DNA of 26,901 nt from Bacteroidales bacterium. Lineage in GTDB: Bacteria; Bacteroidota; Bacteroidia; Bacteroidales; P3. Positions within the stretch are counted from its first letter, which is position 1. Each line of letters begins with the position of its first letter. Under the pieces are notes generated by a model that ran no database searches, was not told the origin of the DNA, and worked only from the letters and a program-made list of their open reading frames with translations. Location: NCBI GenBank assembly GCA_016281475.1, contig JAEEIS010000019.1:1-26901 (forward strand). The letters are read 5' to 3'. Shown one piece after another: positions 14,689 to 21,349 of this stretch. The position numbers and the translations under genes were made by a program.

Positions 14689-15543
14689 ATGAATAATACA
14701 TTTGAATGGAGCCGTTTTTGCAAAGTGGTTCGCAAAGATTTCAGCAATATCTGGCAGAATGCCGGAACATCGCTTTTGATTATTACCCTGTTGCCCATAT
14801 TAGCATGGCTGCTGTGGTGGGCGTTGAGCGGCATCGAGGAAATGCCCGCTATTGCACCCGAAGTGCGTTGGTGCTTCATCGCTGGGTCGGTGTTGCTGGC
14901 TGCTATGGTGTCGCCGTCGCGCATGTATCGCACCGCTAACCTACAGAAGGAGGGCATCTATTTTGCCATGTTGCCCGCTTCGAAGCTGGAGAAGTATTTG
15001 AGCATGTTGCTCTTCACCATTGTGGTATGCCCGCTGCTGTGCTTCTTGGGCGGTATGGTGCTCGACTATTTCCTGACGTTGTTGCCTTTTGGCCCCTATT
15101 ACAAGTGGCTGTGGCAGACCGACTATCTGGCCGATACCCTGGATGGCTATCGTGCATTGGCGTCGGGTACGTTCCCCAACGCCGACGAGAATATGATGCT
15201 GTTTGTTCAGTCGTTCACACCCGGGAAGGCAGTGCTGTACGGTCTGGTGGCCTATCTGAGCAACGTGGCACTCTTCCTGTTTACCACCACCATCTTTAAG
15301 AAGCACAAGGTTCTGCAGACGCTGCTGTGGACTTGGTTGATTAGCTTTGTGCTGAACCTCATTCTTACTCCCATTATGGGTGCTATGATGATTAGTGGCA
15401 ATTGGGTGGAGGAGTTTCTCGAATCCGCCGACCCGATTCGGAGCATGAATATTGCTTACTGGGCAGCAACGGCATGGGGAATGGTGTTAACTGTGGTGTT
15501 CTTCTGGTGGGCATGGTACAGGCTGAAGCACATGAAATACTGA
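14689..15543 (+). CDS. ABC transporter permease
   Basis: 284 aa with about six membrane helices, near residues 28-46 (LLIITLLPILAWLLWWAL), 62-78, 103-127 (LFTIVVCPLLCFLGGMVLDY), 178-200, 210-238 and 258-278. It has no extracellular large domain and no permease-specific signature that would name a substrate. It matches the ABC-2-like permeases partnered with single ATPase genes in Bacteroidota. The N-terminus FCKVVRKDFSNIWQN is a basic, amphipathic cytoplasmic helix, as usual for ABC-2 permeases. It is co-transcribed with the upstream ATPase and the downstream lipoprotein (38-bp gap filled by a 7-bp repeat array). It probably forms a dimer with two copies of the ATPase. Confidence 0.87.
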   Translation: MNNTFEWSRFCKVVRKDFSNIWQNAGTSLLIITLLPILAWLLWWALSGIEEMPAIAPEVRWCFIAGSVLLAAMVSPSRMYRTANLQKEGIYFAMLPASKLEKYLSMLLFTIVVCPLLCFLGGMVLDYFLTLLPFGPYYKWLWQTDYLADTLDGYRALASGTFPNADENMMLFVQSFTPGKAVLYGLVAYLSNVALFLFTTTIFKKHKVLQTLLWTWLISFVLNLILTPIMGAMMISGNWVEEFLESADPIRSMNIAYWAATAWGMVLTVVFFWWAWYRLKHMKY

Positions 15544-15570
15544 TTAATAATTAAGAATTAGAAATTAAAA
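15543..15570. repeat. Four tandem 7-bp repeats (ATTAAKA-like)
   Basis: Units ATTAATA, ATTAAGA, ATTAGAA, ATTAAAA start at the last base of the permease stop codon. AATTAAGAATTA recurs at 19241-19252. Confidence 0.82.
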
Positions 15571-15581
15571 TTCCTTTTGAT

Positions 15582-16409
15582 ATGATACACAAGAGAACAT
15601 TATTTGCAATAGGGATTGCCGTGATGGGCATGATGGCCATGAGCGGTTGCAAGCTGCATAACACTAATGATTATGAGAAGTTAATGGAGCACTATATGAA
15701 CAAATATGGCGAAGTGACGTTGGGCGACAGCAAGGATGCCCAACATTACACTATGGGTGGTGCCACGTTCACCGCCTCTGATGTGAGGGAGTTGAACATA
15801 GACTGGGTCAACGACTCTGTCACCATCGAAGCATACGATGGCACGGAGGTGGTGATTAGCGAAACCACTAGTGATGCCCTGAAAGACTCCACCACGATGC
15901 ATTACTATCTGGAACCCGACGGGACGCTGAATATCAAGTTTGGCATCCCCGGCATGAGGTCGCAAGGAGAGAATCTACCCGAAAAGAGCCTCCTGGTGCG
16001 TGTGCCGCGTTCGTTGCGGTTGGACGAGGTGGAGATGAATGGTCTTGGCCAGAACTTCAGAATGGACAGCGTACGCTGCGGTAATTTGGAGGTGAACAGC
16101 GTGTCGTGGCAGATAAGACTGAACGAATGCGAGATTGAAGATATGGAAGTGAATAGTGTTAGTGTCAATGTGGAGGCTTCGTTCAGCAAAATGCCCGAAG
16201 AGATAGAATTGAACAATGTCTCTGGCAACACGGTGCTGTATGTGCCTGAGAATGCTGGCATCGCATTGGAATGGAACGGGATGATGAGCGACTTCCATAG
16301 CGAACTGCCTGTTGTCAGCAGGGGTAAGAAAAAGATTATTGGCAACGGTGCCTGCAAGATAGAGAGCAATGCTATTAGTAGCGAACTTGATATTAAAGTG
16401 AAAAAATAA
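15582..16409 (+). CDS. Beta-helix lipoprotein (DUF4097/DUF2807-like)
   Basis: 275 aa. Lipoprotein signal MIHKRTLFAIGIAVMGMMAMSGC with acylated Cys23. After a helical spacer, residues about 65-275 are beta-rich with repeated short strands typical of DUF4097 adhesin-like beta-helices: NLEVNSVSWQIRL, DMEVNSVSVNVEA and EIELNNVSGNTVLY, spaced about 20-23 residues. It sits between the ABC permease and the GntR regulator (9 bp to the GntR ATG), so it is a fixed part of this operon. Similar proteins accompany envelope-stress regulators in several phyla, but no biochemical role is known. It may sense or scaffold something at the outer face of the inner membrane or in the outer membrane. The assignment rests on pattern. 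Confidence 0.75.
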   Translation: MIHKRTLFAIGIAVMGMMAMSGCKLHNTNDYEKLMEHYMNKYGEVTLGDSKDAQHYTMGGATFTASDVRELNIDWVNDSVTIEAYDGTEVVISETTSDALKDSTTMHYYLEPDGTLNIKFGIPGMRSQGENLPEKSLLVRVPRSLRLDEVEMNGLGQNFRMDSVRCGNLEVNSVSWQIRLNECEIEDMEVNSVSVNVEASFSKMPEEIELNNVSGNTVLYVPENAGIALEWNGMMSDFHSELPVVSRGKKKIIGNGACKIESNAISSELDIKVKK

Positions 16410-16418
16410 TAATTGGAT

Positions 16419-16769
16419 ATGGACTTCAAGAAACAAAAACCGATATACCTCCAGATAGCCGACACGCTGTGTGAGCGTATCGTGGCAAAGGAGTGGCAGG
16501 AGGACGAGCGCGTCCCCTCGGTGCGCGATGTGGCAGCTGAGCTGGGGGTGAACCCCAACACGGTGATGCGCACCTACGAGTATCTGCAAAATGCCGAGAT
16601 TATCTACAACCGTCGCGGGGTGGGCTATTTTGTCGACCCCAAGGCGGGTGCGCGTATTCAGAAGATGCACCGGCAGGAGTTTATCAATGACGAGTTGCCC
16701 TACTTCGTGCAACGCATGAATATGCTGGGGTTTACCTGGGAAGAGTTAATCAAAGAAAGTAAAAACTAA
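16419..16769 (+). CDS. GntR-family transcriptional regulator, YtrA subfamily
   Basis: 116 aa from the ATG at 16419 (a TTG two codons earlier is also open). The winged helix-turn-helix is at about 9-72: YLQIADTLCERIVAKEW, then RVPSVRDVAAELGVNPNTV (recognition helix) and NRRGVGYFVDP (wing). The C-terminal part is only about 40 residues, too short for a FadR, HutC or MocR ligand domain, which marks the YtrA subfamily. These proteins are dimeric repressors of adjacent ABC transporter operons. A perfect palindrome at the operon start (13650-13673) is the likely binding site, giving a negative feedback loop. Unlike in Bacillus, where ytrA is first, here the regulator is the fourth gene. Confidence 0.92.
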   Translation: MDFKKQKPIYLQIADTLCERIVAKEWQEDERVPSVRDVAAELGVNPNTVMRTYEYLQNAEIIYNRRGVGYFVDPKAGARIQKMHRQEFINDELPYFVQRMNMLGFTWEELIKESKN

Positions 16770-16786
16770 AAGGTAAAAACTAAAAA
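16759..16786. repeat. Four tandem 7-bp repeats (STAAAAA)
   Basis: Units GTAAAAA, CTAAAAG, GTAAAAA, CTAAAAA overlap the stop codon of the GntR gene (16767-16769). The complement, TTTTTAG, recurs in signal-peptide codons at 16837, 19323 and 23359. Confidence 0.82.
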
Positions 16787-16817
16787 GTGGTTTACACTCA
16801 AACTGTCAGACATTACT

Positions 16818-19241
16818 ATGAAGAAGATAATTTTAATTTTTAGTTTCTGTTTTATGGCTCTTGGTTTCGCTCAGGCGCAGAATGTGAGCGTCAAGGGCAC
16901 GGTGCGCGACGCGAAGACGGGCGAAGTGCTACCCTTGGTTAACGTAGGACTGATGCGTGTGGCAGACACGGTGTTTGTGCGCGGTGCTGCCACCGAATTC
17001 GATGGCACATTCCATATCAAGGACGTGAAGCCGGGGAAATACCTGCTGCAAGTCAGCTATGTGGGATACGAAAAGTATATAGAAACTATAGAAGTACTAG
17101 GAAATCTAGACAAACTAGAGATTGCGCTAAAGGGAGGCACTACCCTCGGTGAGGTGAAGATTGTAGCCGAGAAGCCCCTCTATGTGATGGACGGCGAGAA
17201 GAACATGTACAACACCAAGGAGGACCCCTCTATCCAAACTGGCACTGCCAGCGACGCGCTGCAGAATGCGCCGGGCGTGGAGGTGGATGCCGAAGGCAAC
17301 ATCACCCTGCGGGGTGTGAGCACTGTGGAAATTTGGGTCAACGACCGTCCCTCGCACATGAACGAGGAGGCGTTGAAGCAGTACATCAAGCAGCTGCCCG
17401 CCAACGCCATCGAGCGCATCGAGGTCATCACCAACCCCTCGGCACGCTATTCCACCAGTGGCGGTGTGATTAACATTGTGACCAATCAGAAGATCACCCG
17501 CAACGAGTTGCTGTGCGTAGGTGTGCGGGCAAGAACATCGCCCAGCGTGTCGCCGTGGATGTCGTATGTGTGGGCCAACGAGAAGGTGGACTTCAACTTC
17601 TACCTCAATGCCGACTACTCGCACCACAATATGGAAAGCGACGGCACCACCACCCTTTTTGATGCCAATGGCGACACCAGCCGCTACCAAAGTAAAGAGA
17701 GCAAGAGCCGTGCCAACAACATCGGTGGCTACACCGGGATTAACCTTAACTGGAACATTACGGACAAGACCCACCTCTCCACATGGTTGGGCATGTACCC
17801 CTACTGGGGTCGCAACCTTAGCGAGATGGACCTTCAGTATAAGGAGTATCACCCCACTATGCGCAACCTGGGCTATCATTACACACTCGACAACAGCGAC
17901 GGTTTCGGTTGGGGCGGCTATGCCGGAGCCTGGTTAGAACACCGCTTCGACACCACGGGACGCAAGCTCTCATTCAGCTTCAACGGCAACACATGGAACT
18001 ACGACGGCACAGGCTACGAGGTCTTTGCCTACTACAATCCCCTGCGCGACACGCTTATGCGCCGCAACACTTCGCGCAACTCCAACCCGTCGGGCAGCAT
18101 GTCGTTGGACTATACCCACCCGTTGAAGAACCAGTTTGAGTTGCAGGCTGGTTTGGAGGCTGGTTTGAGTGGCGGCACCTTGTATCAGGCCATCGACACC
18201 CTTCTTGCCAACGATTACGTGCAGGTCCCGCTGCGGTCGTATGAGGGGGTAGAGGATGGTAGGCATCTCAACGGCTATGTCACTTTGCAGAAACGATGGG
18301 GTGGTTTCACTGCCAAGCTGGGTCTGCGTGGCGAGCAGGAGTGGAAGCACAGCACATGGAACTATCTGAACTGTACAGGCACCACTCAGGTGGACACCGC
18401 CTTCTTTGGCCTTGTGCCCAGCATCCACCTGAGCTATCAGACCAAGACCTTCACCAGCTACAGCCTCAGCTATACCCGCCGACACACCACGCCGGGCATG
18501 ACACAGCTGTCCACCTTCCGCCGCTTCGACGACTACAGCTACGAGACGGGCAATCCCAACCTCCTCATCAGCTACACACACAACCTAGAAGCCGCCTTCA
18601 ACAAGTATATCATGGGCTTTGGCAACATCGGTGTCAACGCATACATCCGTGCCAATACTGATGAGATTGGCAGTATGGCGTACGCGGGTTATGCACCCGA
18701 GTATTTCGGCTCGCTGCTGGTCAACTACACCCAGCCGGAGAATATCGGCAGCAGCCATACTGAGGGCATCGAGGCTAATATCACCTATCGGCCTACGGGC
18801 TTCCTCAATGTGCGTTTGAACGCGTCGGTGTTCAACTATGGTTACAACTATCAGGACTTTTCCGACAGCAAGGTGAGTTGGAGTACCCGCCTCAATGTGT
18901 GGGCGAAGTTGTGGGGTTGGCTCGAGGTGTTTGCCAACGCACACTATAGCTCGCCGCGACTGGGCCTCTACAGCTTGAGTGTGCCCAACAAAGGTGTGGA
19001 CTTCGGCGTGAGTAGCGATTTCTTCAACCGCCAGTTGAGTGTGAACCTCAACGTCCGCGACATCTTCGGCATGGCGCAGTGGGGTAACAATACCACGGCT
19101 CCCAGCTATCAGACCACCGGCAGCCAGCGTTACGACTCGCGCTTTGTCAGCCTCGGCCTCACCTGGCGTATGGGCAAGATGGAGCTGGAAAGCAAAGCCC
19201 GCCAAGGTGCCACCGAGAGCATGGGAACCCCGCAGATATAA
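16818..19241 (+). CDS. Large outer-membrane beta-barrel protein (TonB-receptor-like, OMP_b-brl_3 type)
   Basis: 807 aa. Signal peptide MKKIILIFSFCFMALGFAQA. A carboxypeptidase-regulatory-like domain at 24-112 (VKGTVRDAKTGEVLPLVNV, DGTFHIKDVKPGKYLLQVSY), a plug-like domain at about 115-235 (LGEVKIVAEKPLYVMDGEKN, SDALQNAPGVEVD, LRGVSTVEIWVNDRPS, AIERIEVITNPSARYSTSGG) and a barrel to the C-terminus, with last strands RFVSLGLTWRMGK. This is the same architecture as 7311-9620. It follows the GntR gene by 48 bp and probably shares its transcript. No TonB box was seen. Residues 87-101 are a tripeptide repeat (YIE, TIE, VLG, NLD, KLE) made by five in-phase 9-bp units. Confidence 0.9.
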   Translation: MKKIILIFSFCFMALGFAQAQNVSVKGTVRDAKTGEVLPLVNVGLMRVADTVFVRGAATEFDGTFHIKDVKPGKYLLQVSYVGYEKYIETIEVLGNLDKLEIALKGGTTLGEVKIVAEKPLYVMDGEKNMYNTKEDPSIQTGTASDALQNAPGVEVDAEGNITLRGVSTVEIWVNDRPSHMNEEALKQYIKQLPANAIERIEVITNPSARYSTSGGVINIVTNQKITRNELLCVGVRARTSPSVSPWMSYVWANEKVDFNFYLNADYSHHNMESDGTTTLFDANGDTSRYQSKESKSRANNIGGYTGINLNWNITDKTHLSTWLGMYPYWGRNLSEMDLQYKEYHPTMRNLGYHYTLDNSDGFGWGGYAGAWLEHRFDTTGRKLSFSFNGNTWNYDGTGYEVFAYYNPLRDTLMRRNTSRNSNPSGSMSLDYTHPLKNQFELQAGLEAGLSGGTLYQAIDTLLANDYVQVPLRSYEGVEDGRHLNGYVTLQKRWGGFTAKLGLRGEQEWKHSTWNYLNCTGTTQVDTAFFGLVPSIHLSYQTKTFTSYSLSYTRRHTTPGMTQLSTFRRFDDYSYETGNPNLLISYTHNLEAAFNKYIMGFGNIGVNAYIRANTDEIGSMAYAGYAPEYFGSLLVNYTQPENIGSSHTEGIEANITYRPTGFLNVRLNASVFNYGYNYQDFSDSKVSWSTRLNVWAKLWGWLEVFANAHYSSPRLGLYSLSVPNKGVDFGVSSDFFNRQLSVNLNVRDIFGMAQWGNNTTAPSYQTTGSQRYDSRFVSLGLTWRMGKMELESKARQGATESMGTPQI
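17076..17120 (+). repeat. Five in-frame 9-bp repeats inside the barrel gene
   Basis: Units TATATAGAA, ACTATAGAA, GTACTAGGA, AATCTAGAC, AAACTAGAG encode YIE-TIE-VLG-NLD-KLE. They share the core CTATAGAA with the intergenic array at 12376-12416. Confidence 0.7.
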
Positions 19242-19255
19242 ATTAAGAATTAAAA
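19242..19255. repeat. Two 7-bp repeats (ATTAAGA, ATTAAAA)
   Basis: A short array directly after the barrel gene's stop, matching the units at 15550-15570. Confidence 0.6.
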
Positions 19256-19282
19256 AAATCCATTCATTATTGAAAAGAGGAT

Positions 19283-20641
19283 ATGAAGAAGTTTATTTTG
19301 GGCTTTTGTTTTTATCTCTTAGTTTTTAGTTCAATATCTGCACAAGAGAGCTATCTGACCCTTCGCGGACGTGTCACCGACCGTGACACCCGCGAAGGGT
19401 TGCCCGCTGTGACCGTCTATGTGGCAGGACAGGCCATCTACACCCAGACAAACAACGACGGCGAGTATGTGCTGAAGGTACCTGCCGAGCATCGGGACGG
19501 CAGCGTGGTATATGCCTTGATGGGTTATCTGCGCGACACGGTCAGCATCGCCAAGGCACAGCGCAAGGGCGATGTGGCACTTGTCTCGGACGGCGGACGC
19601 TGGCTGAAGGAGGTGAACGTGACCGAATATTCCTCCAAGTCGGCAGCCAAGCTGCTGATAGATGCGGTGAACCGCATACCACAGAACTATCAGACCGACA
19701 GTGTGGTGGGTACATGGTTCTATCGCGACGTGAGGATGCTGAACGACGAGTTGTTTCTGTTTGACGAAATGGTGTTCGACGCGCTGCGTGTGGGTTACGA
19801 CAAGCATCATACGCTGAAGAAACTATACAACAGAACTGGACCTATGGGCTCGGTGAAACTGGACTATAAGCGTCCCATCGAGAGCAACTACACCGCCATC
19901 CGCCACGACCGTCTGCTGCTGTGCGACACGGCGTATGTCAACCGCGTGACCAACGGGGTGGCGGGCGACAAGATAGACTATGAAGAAAGCGAAGTGCTGT
20001 ATGACCCTGTGGAGGTGCCCAATACTGTGCCCCGCCTTGCTATCCGCCATTTGAAGAAAAAAAAGGATCTCCGCATGTACGAGATCACCGATGCCGACGG
20101 GAAGGAATACTATGTGATAACGACAGGCTATGACCATGCAGCGAAGAAGATGATGCAAATCCGCGACACGGTGCGCATCACCATCGCCAAGGGCAGCCTC
20201 GCCATCACCCGCTACGAGGAGTGGAGCTATTTTATGATGTACCCTTACTTCCCGATAAAGAAGTTTTTCAAGGAAGCTGGGGTGGATTCGATAGCAAGCC
20301 GCTCGCACGTGGTGTACAACTACGGGATGGTGGAGGGCAAATACACGCTCACCTCTTACACCCGCCACGAAGGCTCCGACCTCTATTGTGCAAAGAACAG
20401 CCCGCTGGGTGCACGGATACAGCATCTGGACAAGCAGTGCCAATGTGTGCTGACCAGCGAACACAAGGAAGGTGCGTCGTTTCTGAAGAACAACACCATC
20501 CAAGGCCCAGGCAGTGTGCTGGTGATGAATCGCAGAGCCGACAACAAGAGCTACAACGAAGCCTTCTGGCAACAATACAACTTCATCCCTTTAGAAACCT
20601 CTATCCGCCATAAGTTGGAAAAGAAACTTAAAAAATATTAA
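19283..20641 (+). CDS. Secreted carboxypeptidase-regulatory-like domain protein
   Basis: 452 aa. Signal peptide MKKFILGFCFYLLVFSSISA. Residues about 25-110 form a carboxypeptidase-regulatory-like beta-sandwich (LRGRVTDRDTREGLPAVTVY, NNDGEYVLKVP, ALMGYLRDTVSIA). A helical stretch follows (SAAKLLIDAVNRIPQNY), then a beta-rich region of unknown function (about 140-430) with FYRDVRMLNDELFLFDE and many charged residues. The N-terminal half resembles the start of DUF5686-type proteins, but there is no long C-terminal barrel, so it is likely periplasmic or surface-attached. It begins 41 bp after the barrel gene with no terminator seen between them, so it may be the last gene of the ABC/GntR operon. 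Function unknown. Confidence 0.8.
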   Translation: MKKFILGFCFYLLVFSSISAQESYLTLRGRVTDRDTREGLPAVTVYVAGQAIYTQTNNDGEYVLKVPAEHRDGSVVYALMGYLRDTVSIAKAQRKGDVALVSDGGRWLKEVNVTEYSSKSAAKLLIDAVNRIPQNYQTDSVVGTWFYRDVRMLNDELFLFDEMVFDALRVGYDKHHTLKKLYNRTGPMGSVKLDYKRPIESNYTAIRHDRLLLCDTAYVNRVTNGVAGDKIDYEESEVLYDPVEVPNTVPRLAIRHLKKKKDLRMYEITDADGKEYYVITTGYDHAAKKMMQIRDTVRITIAKGSLAITRYEEWSYFMMYPYFPIKKFFKEAGVDSIASRSHVVYNYGMVEGKYTLTSYTRHEGSDLYCAKNSPLGARIQHLDKQCQCVLTSEHKEGASFLKNNTIQGPGSVLVMNRRADNKSYNEAFWQQYNFIPLETSIRHKLEKKLKKY

Positions 20642-20714
20642 AACAGCCCCCCCGACTGTAAGATTTCGCCTAGTTAAGCGTTTATTTATTCAAAGAACAA
20701 AAATAAATTGTAAT

Positions 20715-21335
20715 ATGAAAGCTACAATCAAAACCCTTGCCACTCTTCTTGTGGCTGCAACTTTCGCCTTTGCCGGTTGCGAAAAAGAAGACAACGTTAC
20801 CCCCATCATTCCCGATACCCCAGAGGAAGAAACACCCGAAAATATCTATGTCGGCACTTCTTGGTCTGCACGTCTGGAGAACAACTACACTATGCGACAG
20901 CAGGGCTTCGACATTGATATGGAGCTCACATACGACATCTATCTCGACTTCCTCGACTCCACCCATGCCGAGCTGTTCCACGACCTCTATGTGTATGTTC
21001 CCGCATACCCCGCCGCATCACAGAGCGACAATATGACCGAGGAGCTTACTTACTCTTTCAGCCACGACAGCGTGTTCTTTAACGCCACTTACGTTGACGA
21101 AGAGTCGGGCGAGGCGTTTGAGTACGGCTATGTGGCAATATACGACACTGTAGCCAAAACTCTGACCATGGATTATGACGACCCCGAAATGGAGGAGATG
21201 ATGGGCACCTCGATAATCGTGTTCAATCTTGTGGAAGAGCCTGCCAAAACCATCGTCCCTCGTCCCCAAACCAACGCGGGAAAGACCAACTGGCAGAAGG
21301 TTGTCAGTAAGCTAGCACAGGTCATCGGACTATAA
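20715..21335 (+). CDS. Hypothetical lipoprotein, first gene of the protease operon
   Basis: 206 aa. Lipoprotein signal MKATIKTLATLLVAATFAFAGC with Cys22, followed by an acidic, Pro-rich spacer (NVTPIIPDTPEEETPE). The body (about 45-190) is beta-strand-rich and acidic: YVGTSWSARLENN, MELTYDIYLDFLDSTHAELF, EELTYSFSHDSVFFNATY. This pattern is like the lipocalin-type lipoproteins common in Bacteroidota, but I cannot assign a family with confidence. The C10 protease gene starts 14 bp after its stop, so the two are co-transcribed. A partner or inhibitor role toward the protease is possible but rests on position alone. Confidence 0.78.
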   Translation: MKATIKTLATLLVAATFAFAGCEKEDNVTPIIPDTPEEETPENIYVGTSWSARLENNYTMRQQGFDIDMELTYDIYLDFLDSTHAELFHDLYVYVPAYPAASQSDNMTEELTYSFSHDSVFFNATYVDEESGEAFEYGYVAIYDTVAKTLTMDYDDPEMEEMMGTSIIVFNLVEEPAKTIVPRPQTNAGKTNWQKVVSKLAQVIGL

Positions 21336-21349
21336 TAGACTGACCGACC

